A DNA stretch of 64,000 bases. Source: JANYJZ01 sp964523395 (lineage in GTDB: Bacteria > Bacteroidota > Ignavibacteria > UBA10030 > SZUA-254). A program made the position numbers and the translations under genes. The notes beneath the pieces are model-generated. The model saw only the letters and a list, made by a program, of their open reading frames with translations. It was not told where the DNA came from and searched no databases. Positions 35,279 through 44,182 of this stretch are shown here, one piece after another (the stretch's first letter is position 1; each line of letters opens with the position of its first letter). The DNA is taken from NCBI GenBank assembly GCA_964523395.1, contig CAZFXS010000003.1, positions 1 through 64,000 of the forward strand. Reading direction: 5' to 3'.

Positions 35279-36715
35279 ATGACGTATACAAAAAATTTAC
35301 TTCCAAGCTTGAAAAACCTGCAAGAAATACTGGTAAATGAGAGATTTATATTATCTGTGTTGATTCTTATTTTTTCGTGTATGTTTCAGAATTCATCCAT
35401 TTGTCAAACTCATAAATGGCGTGTGGTTGATAACGGCGGCGGGAAATCCAACTCGGGCAGCATTGTTCTCCACTCCTCATTTGGTCAAAGCAGTGTGCAA
35501 GTATCCATGAGCGCGAGTGTAAAAATTGAAAGCGGCTATCTGCCGGGTGTACGGCCCAACGTTTCATCGTACAATCAGATTCTTGACGAGGGATGGAATA
35601 TGGTTTCGCTTTCTGTGCTTGTCGGCGACAGGCGAAAAACAGTCCTTTACCCATCAGCAGTCTCGCAGGCATTCGGATATGTCTCCGGATATTTACCCGA
35701 AGATACACTTGAGTATGGTCATGGCTACTGGATGAAATTTTCCGGGGATGAGTTACTGGGTCTTTTCGGGACCGGTTATGTATTCGACAGTGTTGAAGTA
35801 CACAAAGGATGGAACATGATCGGCATGCTCACCACACCGCTCCTTGCGTCGTCAGTAACACCCGTTGTGCCGGTGACTATTACTTCAGGTTCGTTCTTCG
35901 GATTCTCGACTGACCTCGGTTACTTTTCCGAAGATACCTTAAAACCCGGACATGCCTACTGGGTGAAACTAAGTTCAACAGGAAGAATTGTATTGTCAAC
36001 TGGTTCTATGCTTCAGTCAGCTCACTCTCAAAGTACTCATGAGATCGCCAATGAAATCAAGAGAACTTTCCTTACTGAAGTAAACACCGGAACGCTGACG
36101 ATCAAGGATGCAAAGGGGAAGAGCAAATCTCTCATTTACTCGTCTGACACGCAACAGGATAATAACGATCTGTACGAGCTGCCCCCGGTTCCGCCCGCGG
36201 GTATCTTTGATGCTCGTTATGCCTCAAACCTCTGGCTTGAATCAGCTAAGCCTGGAACAGAAAAAGAAGTGCCGGTCATTATCAGCGGAGCAAATTATCC
36301 GCTGTCTATTTCCTGGGAAGGGGATGCTGTGACAACATTGGTCATCGACGGGAAAGAATTTTCCCTGAGTACGGCCGGCTCAACAGCCATTGAACGTCCA
36401 CCAGCGAATATTGTACTTCGACTCTCTTCCGCGTCAACACCCGCAATTCCAACGGAGTACGCGCTGACGCAAAACTATCCCAATCCATTTAATCCATTGA
36501 CAATTTTCGATTTTCAATTGCCAATTGCGAGTCATGTATCTCTTAAAATCTATGATCTGCTGGGAAGAGAAATAGCGACAATTGTTAACGAACCACAGGA
36601 TGCTGGGTTCAAGTCGGTGGAGTGGAATGCTCGTGATTTTCCGAGTGGTGTTTATTTCTATAAGCTGCAGGCTGGGAGCTTTTCAAGTGTCAGAAAGATG
36701 ATGTTGCTTAAATAA
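35279..36715 (+). CDS. Secreted T9SS cargo protein with two-lobed WN...YWVK module (478 aa)
   Basis: An N-terminal membrane/signal segment (about 22-44, FILSVLILIFSCMF) precedes a short domain (HKWRVVDNGGGKSNSGSI ... ESGYLPGVRP). A two-lobed module follows at about 105-245 (WNMVS ... GYWMKF, then WNMIG ... AYWVKL), homologous to residues 760-895 of the 1016-residue protein. A second beta domain (about 255-385) leads to a T9SS sorting domain (393-478, NYPNPFNP, DLLGREI, SGVYFYKLQAG, KMMLLK). DNA similarity to the 1016-residue gene is clear through the sorting domain. Function unknown; probably surface exposed. Confidence 0.88.
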   Translation: MTYTKNLLPSLKNLQEILVNERFILSVLILIFSCMFQNSSICQTHKWRVVDNGGGKSNSGSIVLHSSFGQSSVQVSMSASVKIESGYLPGVRPNVSSYNQILDEGWNMVSLSVLVGDRRKTVLYPSAVSQAFGYVSGYLPEDTLEYGHGYWMKFSGDELLGLFGTGYVFDSVEVHKGWNMIGMLTTPLLASSVTPVVPVTITSGSFFGFSTDLGYFSEDTLKPGHAYWVKLSSTGRIVLSTGSMLQSAHSQSTHEIANEIKRTFLTEVNTGTLTIKDAKGKSKSLIYSSDTQQDNNDLYELPPVPPAGIFDARYASNLWLESAKPGTEKEVPVIISGANYPLSISWEGDAVTTLVIDGKEFSLSTAGSTAIERPPANIVLRLSSASTPAIPTEYALTQNYPNPFNPLTIFDFQLPIASHVSLKIYDLLGREIATIVNEPQDAGFKSVEWNARDFPSGVYFYKLQAGSFSSVRKMMLLK

Positions 36716-36866
36716 GATTTCTGCTCCCCTTCGTTGCCGGTTTCTAATTCAGGGAAAGAAGCGGTAGTTCTTTCCAAAGAGTTGGGTTTGTGGAAAAACT
36801 GTGTGGCGGAGGGGGTTTTGATTGCTGTGCGCTTCCGGACCAGTGGATTAGATGACGGAGGCGAGG

Positions 36867-36892
36867 GGAGGGCGGAGCATAAGCCGCCCTCC
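36867..36892 (+). terminator. Rho-independent terminator after the 478-residue T9SS gene
   Basis: Perfect 9-bp GC-rich stem (GGAGGGCGG with CCGCCCTCC) around an 8-base loop, followed by TTGTTTTA. It lies about 150 bases after the stop at 36715. Confidence 0.75.
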
Positions 36893-37035
36893 TTGTTTTA
36901 TAGCTGCTGCAAGCTATTTGCGATGCAAAATTATTAAGAATTTTCTCAAGTTTGACAAAATTAACCCTCACGAATTGATTGGTATGGTTATACTTTTTTC
37001 AGACAAAAACCTCTTTTTTTCTTGACTTTCTGATG

Positions 37036-37047
37036 GTACAATTGTAC
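37036..37047. promoter_or_regulatory. Perfect 12-bp palindrome, possible operator/promoter
   Basis: GTACAATTGTAC is self-complementary. TACAATTG inside it resembles the TAnnTTTG -7 box (seven of eight), but the upstream T-rich run has no clear TTTG at 20-base spacing. A regulator dimer binding here would cover the putative promoter. Confidence 0.35.
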
Positions 37048-37263
37048 TTTCCATGTGTAATTTCTGAGGTTTTAAGTTTTTGACAGATCAACAGCGTCAA
37101 ACGAGAGTAAGATTCGTCAACCCTCCTTAGTCCTCATCCTCTCAATTGTCGCTCATATTTTTATCGGGGCACTTTAGTGTTGGTGTTCAAAAGTATCTGT
37201 TTCGGTTTTCTGCTGAATCAGTTGTTCAGGCTCTGATACATATCGCAAAAATTCCTCAAACGG

Positions 37264-37285
37264 ATGCGCGTTGATTGACGCGCAT
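37264..37285 (+). promoter_or_regulatory. Terminator-like hairpin in the leader of the 2089-residue gene (possible attenuator)
   Basis: Perfect 8-bp stem ATGCGCGT / ACGCGCAT with a 6-base loop, followed within four bases by a run of six T. It ends 62 bases upstream of the ATG at 37348, with no gene between it and the previous terminator, so it could end a short leader RNA and act as an attenuator. Confidence 0.45.
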
Positions 37286-37347
37286 AATGTTTTTTATTAA
37301 AAAGAAATCGTCGTTTTTACTATTCATTATTACACTAAGGAGAAGTT

Positions 37348-40300
37348 ATGAGACAAGCTCTACGATTGTTTTTCATTGTTGCTGTGGTGTTCCTGACAGC
37401 ACTCCCGCTTTTCTCGCAAAATGAAGTTCCATGGGTAGTAGCGGAGGATGATTCATTTCCCTCGCTCAGAAGCGTATTTCTTGATCCGTCAAACCACAAA
37501 ACGGAGTTTCATGGCAGTGGCTTCTTTGATGTCTTTACGGAGCTTTCGTTAGATCTCACCCCCGGAGGAAATCGCATTTGGCCGCAACCGGGATTTTTTT
37601 CATTTAGCGGGAGCGCAACTGTGCGATCAGGCAGCGGGTTGCATAAAGATTTACCACTTGAAATAACAGTCCAATTCGGTCCTGGCTCAAACTCCGGAAG
37701 CGTTACTACATTTCAAACCGAAATGCTGTCGTTGAACCTCAGCGGTACCACGTTTATGCTTCGCGAAAGCCCGACACGCGCTTCAACCGGGAAAACGGCC
37801 CTGCGTGAGTCACCCACACGACCGCAGATGAACAGTTTCTTTGATGTGTTCTTGGAACTTAGTGTGGATGGCGGCGGGACATGGATGCCCGCAGATGATT
37901 CTGTCCGCATTGAAATGAAAATTAAACCGACTATCCTGATCAACAGGCCAGATCCCCCTCCAATTGTGGCGGGAAGATGTATCGGTGATCTTGATCGTGA
38001 TGGTATACCTGATCTTGTTCTCACTCTTCTTGAAGAATCTCAATCTGTCCCGGTTGATTCGGTGAAATTCAAAGGCCTTCAGGCTGGCTTCGATTATTAT
38101 ATTTCGGGTAGTCGCCTTATGGCATCTCCGGGGCATGCTACCATCGGAATTAAACATACGTTTGATGACGGTGACACACAATTTTTCGATACTGAGATGC
38201 TTCAGATGGATATCAGCGGAGGAGCGCTTCCTTCAGGCGTGATGGTCCGCGAAAGTCCCAGCAAGGCATCATTAGGGAGAACGAGTATTAGAACAATGCC
38301 GGACGGGCACAGCGCAATTTCAAGTTTCTTTGATATTTTTACTGAGTTGAGCGTTGATGGGGGCCAGAGCTGGACTCCTCAACCACCGGTATCACTGGAA
38401 TTAAGAGAACCGCTCATTCCGGTAGTGCCGACTGTCCCTGCACCGGATAATAGCTTCCCAGTGGTCGGAAGTGTCATGTTAGACCCGTCAAACCGCCCTG
38501 TTTCATTTAACAGTTTCTTCGACGTCTTTACAGAAGTTACACTTGATTTTACCGGAACCGCTCCAGTAAAACCTCCTCTTCCCGGTGCCTCTCAAAATCA
38601 ATCGATGACAGGGGTTGCGCGTTTTCATCTTTCGCTTGACGGCGGTGCAACTATACAAATTCACACATGCCCGGTGGATGCAATGATAAGGATGGCATCG
38701 GCAAGCAATTCGGGTGATACACGGTTTTTCGATACAGAAATGCTCTCGCTTAATCTCTCCGGAGGTTCGTTGCCATCCGGAGTTATGATCCGTGAGAGCC
38801 CCACAAAGCAATCGCTGGGTCAACACGTTATTCGTGAGTCTCCAAGCAGACCTACACATATAGGGAGTTTCTTCGATGTCTTTTTTGAGTTAAGCGTTGA
38901 TGGTGGAGGGACCTGGATGCCTGCTGATGCTGTTGTCAGGCTTGAAACAAAAACGATGCGGGCACCGGTGAATATTAATACTGCGTCTGTCCCTGTTTTA
39001 TCCTCAGGGGCGTATCAGACACTACCAACCGGTGATCCTGATTTCGATCTTCTTAGAATTACGCATAATACTCTACCTCCGCCTCCTCCGCCACCGGTGG
39101 GCAGCAGTGCGACATTTCCACTCAGTGTGGAGATTGCCGGTATTAGCATTGGCGGTGTTGAACGGGCAGGGAGTGGTATTACATGTATTGTTCGCGCCAC
39201 AAGCAGCTTCTCAGATGGAACAACAAGTACTTTCGATACCGAGATGCTTCAGTTAGATCTGAGTGGCGGGACTCTTCCGTCAGGTATTATGGTTCGTGAG
39301 AGCCCTTCGAAGGCTTCCCTAGGAAAGACCAGTGCACGCGCGCTCTCTCCCGGATTATTTGAAGTTTCAAGTTTCTTTGATGTCTTCACGGAATTAAGTA
39401 TCGACGGCGGTCAGACATGGACTCCTCAGGAGCCCATGACGTTGGAATTTGCAGACAGTGTCAGAGAAAGTCCATCGCTCAGTTCCTGCTTGCCTGTCGC
39501 AACCTATCCGAATGATTTATTCCCATTTCCCGGTGCGATAGTTCACCCTTCTGGTGCCTCGCCGCAAACCTATCTGACCGGATCCCAGTTTCGGTATCAT
39601 CAATGGAGGTGGGTTGGGGCAAGTGGCTTGCAGTCATTACCTCCACTTGGCGTGACCAATTTCTATAATGACATTTTAATGACCGATATGCAGATGTCCC
39701 CTGGTCCTGGATTACCATTCCAGGATGTGGTGGCTTCAGGTCCGGTTCTTGTTCGAATGACACACTCCGTTGATGATGGTACTACTCGTCATTTTGATAC
39801 CGAAATGCTGAGTCTTAACCTCACATCATCTCTGGGTGTAATGATTCGTGAAAGCCCGACACTTCCATCGTTGGGCCATACAACCGTGAAACCGAATGGA
39901 AGTGGATACACGATAGACAGTTTCTTCGATATCTTTACGGAAATAAGTTTTGATGGCGGCTCAAGCTGGATTCCTTCGAACGGTCCAACTCATCTTGTGC
40001 AAGAGTTGTTTGCGCCCGAGCTTCCCATTTCATTATCTCATTTTCCTCCGCCGGGAGTCTATAAAATTAATCGTATTGCGGGTGAACAGTGTGACAATGG
40101 CCTTGGAAATCTTGAGTACGATAACGGCGCCCGAATCTTCCGCCCGGCATTTTTCGATATTTTCACTGAAGCAGCGTTACCACCCCCGGGTGGCAGTTCG
40201 GTAAACACATTTACGGCGCGGGCTCATCAGTCAATTTCCCTTGATGGCGGAAACTCCTTCTTTGATGTATTTTTTGATGTGTCGGGGTCAATCCAATGCG

Positions 40301-43300
40301 ATGCGACGAATAATTCTTCATTGCCTCCGGATCCGACAAGGTACTTTGATACGGAAATGCTTGCGTTGAATTTACAGCCTCTTGGTGGAGATCTAACTAT
40401 CCATGGTGATATCAGGCTGCGGGAAAGCCCCACATTACCTTCAAAAGGGAAGTTATATATTCGCGAATCACCTACACTTCCGAAAATGAGCAGTTTCTTT
40501 GATATCTTTACCGAAATCAGTCTTGATGGTGGGCTAACATGGTCTCCTCAGTCGAATGCGATGCGGATTGAACTTGATACCGTGAAACCCGGAACGATTA
40601 CCGGCATAAAATGGCACGACGCTGATGGCAACGGTGCTATTGATGGCGGGGAAACAGGTCTTGCGGGTTGGAAGATCTATCTTACTGACACGCTCGGCAC
40701 CGTTCTTGATACAACGTTAACGAATGGTGCAGGAGAGTATGCATTCTCGAATGTTCCGCCTGGTACCTATCGTGTGAGTGAGGAAGGCAAAGCCGGATGG
40801 ATTCAGACCGGCGGTGCGCCGGCATATGGTTTCCTGATGGTTCCCGGTGACACAAATAAAGGAAACGATTTCGGGAACTTTCAGGCACCTGTTCTTACCG
40901 GTGTAAAATTCAATGATCATAACGGTGACGGAATCCGTGATCCTGAGGATGAAGGTGTCGCTGACTGGGAGATTTGTCTCTTTCCAAAGAATATTCAATC
41001 ACCAGGCGCGAGTGTAAACAGTGGAACAGGGTCCTTCGGACTTCACCTTAACGGCCTGCCGCCCGGAGAACCTGTCTTAGGGACTCTTACCGGTTACGCG
41101 GCTGCGAAAAGAGGTTATGATTATTACAAGGCGAAATCAGATCTTTTGTCAAGCAATGGTGTTGTAGTGAATGATGTAAGCTCTGAGAGCGTACTTCCGA
41201 AAGTCAGTCGTTCTGTACTTAAGGAATACTTTGAGAATGGACAAATCCCGACGGAGATGCAGGCGCTCCAGCTTCAGTCCGTTAATCCTGTTATTATCGG
41301 TGGGCAGCCCTACACTATCAAAGTAAAACCCGATACGTCGAAGCCCAAAAAGGAGTACGTTGGCCACGTAAGTATCATGAAGACGAGGAGACCCATTGGT
41401 GACACTGCTCCTCTTTCACCATACCGCTCAAGTTTCTTCGATGTATTTCTTGAGCTTGAAATTACTCCACTGGGAACCCCCGGTTCAATACCCATCCCCG
41501 AACATCTCTATTTTGGAATCATCCTCGAGGCAGATCTTGACGGTGATGGCGAACCGGAACCTCTATCGGAAGGAATGGTCTACAATGGCGGTCCGGTTAC
41601 ACTTTATGACGCAGCAGATCAACCGGCAGGAACGCTCGACAATATTTCCTTCACCGTGGGCAAACCTGCCTCTCAGGTGAATCCAATTTGCATAAAGACC
41701 GATGCTGATGGCCAATATAATTTTTCACCGTTGTTGCCGGGGGTTTGGAACATCCTCGAAGGTCAGGAGCCATGCTGGGTGGCCACGACAGGCCCGGTAC
41801 CGCCGATTCTGTCAACAAGCGGTGTGACATTACCGCCGGTTGATTTTGGCAATCATGAGAATAAGGGTACTATTTGCGTTACGAAATATTACGACATCAA
41901 CCACAACCAACAGCTTGACGGCGGAGAACCGCCGATGGCAGGAGTTGAATTTATATTAACTGGTCCATCAGGTTCTGTGAATGGTGTCACTGACGTCAAC
42001 GGTAATCTCTGTTTCTACGATCTCGATTCAGGAGATTACGCTCTGACGGAGACGGTTCCGGACGGTTATACAGTAAGTGTTCCTAAATCAGGTGTGTATA
42101 ATGCAACAGTCGGGCACTGCGACTCGCTTTCATTTATGTGGTTGAATTCAGCCGCGCTTACAGATACACTCTTCCGTACTGCGACAGCAGAGGATTGGGC
42201 ACGCGCGCTTGATAAGAAAAACAAGCATAAAGAGGAAAAGTGTAAACCGGACAAGGTGAGATTTAAATTTAATTTGAGAATGCGAAATCCCGGTGAGGAT
42301 CATGGTGAAAGGTTGACAATTAAATTTAATATGCCTGTCGATACAGTCCTTATGTATGCGAGAAAAAATAAGGTAGACGAGTGTACCTACTGGACTTCTG
42401 TTGATCCCAAGAGGCAGATATGGCAGGGAATTATTTTCCGTTGTGTAGCGGCGTACGCAACTGATTCGGTGATTCAGTTCGATGGAATAGGGCTTAAAGG
42501 CGCCCCTATAAAATTTACTTATCAGTGGGATACAATACGTGTAGGCGGAGGGTCTAGTCCGTATGTCCTTTTCGGTAAAGGTGCTCTTCCGGGCAAGCCG
42601 CTCTATCCATCTGACAATATTAAGTTGAATCAGCTCCTTCTTCCTATGCCTAACCTCAACAACGTTGGTCAGGAAATTTACGCGCAGGGTGGATTTCCGA
42701 TTGTTGTCGGTGCTGCGCAGGATAGTCATTCCGTTACGCATTTAAAATATCAGGATATCCAGAAATCTTTGTACAAGGATAACAAGGGTATTCTTACACT
42801 GCACACGGATTCAACAAGATGTCTTGATAAGTTTATCACGAACCAAAAGACATTGCTGAAACAGCAAAAGAGCTTGCCCCCAGTCAAGCATAACAACGCA
42901 TTGTTTGCGGAAGCGTTGGCATTGAAATTAAACGTCATTGCAAGCCGGCTTGGAAAGTTTCCGGCAGGATTAGACAGTCTCATCTATGATGATCATAAGA
43001 ATCTTCTGGATCCTACACATCCGGTGTTTAACGGGAAATATGTTGCCGAAATCATGGCGCAAGTGGATAGTATGCTGGCGTGTAAAGTCGATCCGAAAGG
43101 CGCCGGACTTACTCCATATGATTACTATCGCGTCATCAGAAAAATCAACAAAGCGTTCAGCGGACCGATAGATACGACACGATGGAGTTGCGAGAAACTG
43201 ATACTCACAGGTGTCCGCCCGTTGAAATCGGTTTCATATCTTCGTGCTGAACCCGGTCACTCTATGATGCCTGAAACATTCCCGGTCAACCCGCATGCGA

Positions 43301-43617
43301 AAGAACTGATGCCTTCCGCATTCTCGTTGAACCAGAATTATCCGAATCCATTCAATCCGTCAACGACAATTCAATTTGAACTTCCGGAAGAAGCGGCTGT
43401 CACCATGAAGATCTATAATATGCTTGGTCAGGAAGTGGCGACTCTCATTAATAACGAAGTTCTTGATGAAGGAGAAACGGAAGTGGAATTTGATGCAAGT
43501 AGTTTGCCGTCGGGGGTCTACCTTTACAAACTTACTGCCAACGGGATTGGCGACATAGACGAGGGTATTGTCGGCCAGTCATACGTTAGTGTGAAGAAGA
43601 TGATGTTGATTAAGTAA
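37348..43617 (+). CDS. Giant secreted T9SS protein with six FDTEML-RESP-SFFDxF modules and SdrD-B-like domains (2089 aa)
   Basis: Signal peptide to about residue 24 (LPLFSQ). Residues ~30-1080 hold six copies of a 160-185-residue module whose core is FDTEMLSLNLSGG, VMIRESPTKASLG, SFFDVFTELSVDGG and TWTPQ. Between them are short Pro-rich links and an Asp-rich EF-hand-like loop (DLDRDGIPDL). From about 1082 come three SdrD-B/prealbumin-like domains with Ca-binding-type loops (WHDADGNGAIDGGE, NDHNGDGIRD, YDINHNQQLDGGE), the second interrupted by a long insertion that contains a stray SFFDVFLEL. A helical region (~1600-1985) precedes a T9SS sorting domain (~1991-2089, NYPNPFNP, YNMLGQEV). Likely a surface or matrix adhesin-type protein; role unknown. 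I do not know a named family for the six-fold module. Confidence 0.88.
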   Translation: MRQALRLFFIVAVVFLTALPLFSQNEVPWVVAEDDSFPSLRSVFLDPSNHKTEFHGSGFFDVFTELSLDLTPGGNRIWPQPGFFSFSGSATVRSGSGLHKDLPLEITVQFGPGSNSGSVTTFQTEMLSLNLSGTTFMLRESPTRASTGKTALRESPTRPQMNSFFDVFLELSVDGGGTWMPADDSVRIEMKIKPTILINRPDPPPIVAGRCIGDLDRDGIPDLVLTLLEESQSVPVDSVKFKGLQAGFDYYISGSRLMASPGHATIGIKHTFDDGDTQFFDTEMLQMDISGGALPSGVMVRESPSKASLGRTSIRTMPDGHSAISSFFDIFTELSVDGGQSWTPQPPVSLELREPLIPVVPTVPAPDNSFPVVGSVMLDPSNRPVSFNSFFDVFTEVTLDFTGTAPVKPPLPGASQNQSMTGVARFHLSLDGGATIQIHTCPVDAMIRMASASNSGDTRFFDTEMLSLNLSGGSLPSGVMIRESPTKQSLGQHVIRESPSRPTHIGSFFDVFFELSVDGGGTWMPADAVVRLETKTMRAPVNINTASVPVLSSGAYQTLPTGDPDFDLLRITHNTLPPPPPPPVGSSATFPLSVEIAGISIGGVERAGSGITCIVRATSSFSDGTTSTFDTEMLQLDLSGGTLPSGIMVRESPSKASLGKTSARALSPGLFEVSSFFDVFTELSIDGGQTWTPQEPMTLEFADSVRESPSLSSCLPVATYPNDLFPFPGAIVHPSGASPQTYLTGSQFRYHQWRWVGASGLQSLPPLGVTNFYNDILMTDMQMSPGPGLPFQDVVASGPVLVRMTHSVDDGTTRHFDTEMLSLNLTSSLGVMIRESPTLPSLGHTTVKPNGSGYTIDSFFDIFTEISFDGGSSWIPSNGPTHLVQELFAPELPISLSHFPPPGVYKINRIAGEQCDNGLGNLEYDNGARIFRPAFFDIFTEAALPPPGGSSVNTFTARAHQSISLDGGNSFFDVFFDVSGSIQCDATNNSSLPPDPTRYFDTEMLALNLQPLGGDLTIHGDIRLRESPTLPSKGKLYIRESPTLPKMSSFFDIFTEISLDGGLTWSPQSNAMRIELDTVKPGTITGIKWHDADGNGAIDGGETGLAGWKIYLTDTLGTVLDTTLTNGAGEYAFSNVPPGTYRVSEEGKAGWIQTGGAPAYGFLMVPGDTNKGNDFGNFQAPVLTGVKFNDHNGDGIRDPEDEGVADWEICLFPKNIQSPGASVNSGTGSFGLHLNGLPPGEPVLGTLTGYAAAKRGYDYYKAKSDLLSSNGVVVNDVSSESVLPKVSRSVLKEYFENGQIPTEMQALQLQSVNPVIIGGQPYTIKVKPDTSKPKKEYVGHVSIMKTRRPIGDTAPLSPYRSSFFDVFLELEITPLGTPGSIPIPEHLYFGIILEADLDGDGEPEPLSEGMVYNGGPVTLYDAADQPAGTLDNISFTVGKPASQVNPICIKTDADGQYNFSPLLPGVWNILEGQEPCWVATTGPVPPILSTSGVTLPPVDFGNHENKGTICVTKYYDINHNQQLDGGEPPMAGVEFILTGPSGSVNGVTDVNGNLCFYDLDSGDYALTETVPDGYTVSVPKSGVYNATVGHCDSLSFMWLNSAALTDTLFRTATAEDWARALDKKNKHKEEKCKPDKVRFKFNLRMRNPGEDHGERLTIKFNMPVDTVLMYARKNKVDECTYWTSVDPKRQIWQGIIFRCVAAYATDSVIQFDGIGLKGAPIKFTYQWDTIRVGGGSSPYVLFGKGALPGKPLYPSDNIKLNQLLLPMPNLNNVGQEIYAQGGFPIVVGAAQDSHSVTHLKYQDIQKSLYKDNKGILTLHTDSTRCLDKFITNQKTLLKQQKSLPPVKHNNALFAEALALKLNVIASRLGKFPAGLDSLIYDDHKNLLDPTHPVFNGKYVAEIMAQVDSMLACKVDPKGAGLTPYDYYRVIRKINKAFSGPIDTTRWSCEKLILTGVRPLKSVSYLRAEPGHSMMPETFPVNPHAKELMPSAFSLNQNYPNPFNPSTTIQFELPEEAAVTMKIYNMLGQEVATLINNEVLDEGETEVEFDASSLPSGVYLYKLTANGIGDIDEGIVGQSYVSVKKMMLIK
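37560..40590 (+). repeat. Six diverged in-gene copies of the FDTEML/RESP/SFFD module
   Basis: The (F/Q)(D/Q)TEML core starts at 37711, 38185, 38728, 39232, 39792 and 40345, giving spacings of 474, 543, 504, 560 and 553 bases. DNA identity between copies is only partial, so the repeat is old, unlike the near-identical 108-bp repeats at 15.5 kb. Copies 1, 3 and 6 carry two RESP motifs in a row; copies 2, 4 and 5 carry one. Confidence 0.85.
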
Positions 43618-43650
43618 TACCGTTTAATAATCGGGGACATCGCATAAGTG

Positions 43651-43685
43651 AAGCCGGCTCCAGGGAAGGGGCCGGCTTTTTTTCA
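43651..43685 (+). terminator. Rho-independent terminator after the 2089-residue gene
   Basis: Stem AAGCCGGC (43651-43658) with GCCGGCTT (43671-43678) and a 12-base loop, followed by a run of T. It lies 34 bases after the stop codon. Confidence 0.9.
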
Positions 43686-43691
43686 TGTATA

Positions 43692-43767
43692 GATGGCGAC
43701 TCGCCATCATGTTTTGCCTTAGATATCTTTTCATCAAGGTTACAAAGAACGCCGACTGGTAGTCGGC
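43692..43767. repeat. Pair of perfect short inverted repeats (REP-like)
   Basis: GATGGCGA-C-TCGCCATC (43692-43708) and GCCGACT-GGT-AGTCGGC (43751-43767): 8-bp and 7-bp perfect stems with tiny loops, 42 bases apart, between a terminator and the nuoA promoter. They look like dispersed intergenic palindromes; no other copy is in this window. Confidence 0.5.
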
Positions 43768-43785
43768 TACTACACCAGATCCTTC

Positions 43786-43817
43786 TTTGCTTTTCATCCC
43801 TCTTTTTGGTACATTTT
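43786..43817 (+). promoter_or_regulatory. Candidate Bacteroidota-type promoter for the nuo operon
   Basis: TTTG at 43786-43789, a 20-base spacer and TACATTTT at 43810-43817 (seven of eight bases of TAnnTTTG). The nuoA ATG follows eight bases later, implying a nearly leaderless transcript. Confidence 0.5.
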
Positions 43818-43825
43818 AACCACTT

Positions 43826-44182
43826 ATGATAGAGCAGTACATTCCCATCGGTTTTATGATCATCATCGGCATTGGTTTCGGCGTTGTCATGTCGAAAGCA
43901 AGCGAATGGTTTGGCCCGAAAAATCCCACAGAGGTTAAACTTTCCACATATGAAAGCGGCATGGAGCCGATTTTAAGCGCGCGCGAACGCGTTTCGGTGA
44001 AATACTATATGGTGGCGATGCTGTTTATTATATTCGATATTGAAGTTGTGTTTCTGTATCCCTGGGCGGTGAATTTCAGACAACTTGGTCTGTTTGGCTT
44101 TATCGAGATGATTGTCTTTATCGCTATACTGATGCTTGGATATTTGTATCTGATAAAAAAAGGCGCATTGAAATGGCAGTAG
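43826..44182 (+). CDS. nuoA: NADH-quinone oxidoreductase subunit A
   Basis: A 118-residue membrane subunit with three helices (about 5-25, 63-83, 90-110) and the conserved loop YESGMEPI (about 44-51). The segments RVSVKYYMVAMLFIIFDIEVVFLYPWA are typical of NuoA. Part of the membrane arm of respiratory complex I, where it helps couple quinone reduction to proton pumping. It overlaps nuoB by ten bases. Confidence 0.96.
   Translation: MIEQYIPIGFMIIIGIGFGVVMSKASEWFGPKNPTEVKLSTYESGMEPILSARERVSVKYYMVAMLFIIFDIEVVFLYPWAVNFRQLGLFGFIEMIVFIAILMLGYLYLIKKGALKWQ

Larger units (their letters stand above)
36716..37347 (+). other. Long non-coding leader region before the 2089-residue gene
   Basis: About 630 bases without a convincing gene. 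It contains, in order, a terminator for the upstream unit (36867-36892), a perfect 12-bp palindrome (37036-37047) overlapping a -7-like box, and a terminator-like hairpin (37264-37285) 62 bases before the start codon. A Shine-Dalgarno AAGGAG (37337-37342) precedes the ATG. A 67-codon open frame at 36734 spans the terminator and is not credible. Confidence 0.6.

Noticed and set aside
36734..36937. 67-codon frame after the 478-residue T9SS gene
   Set aside because: It runs through the rho-independent terminator at 36867-36892 and has no recognisable feature.
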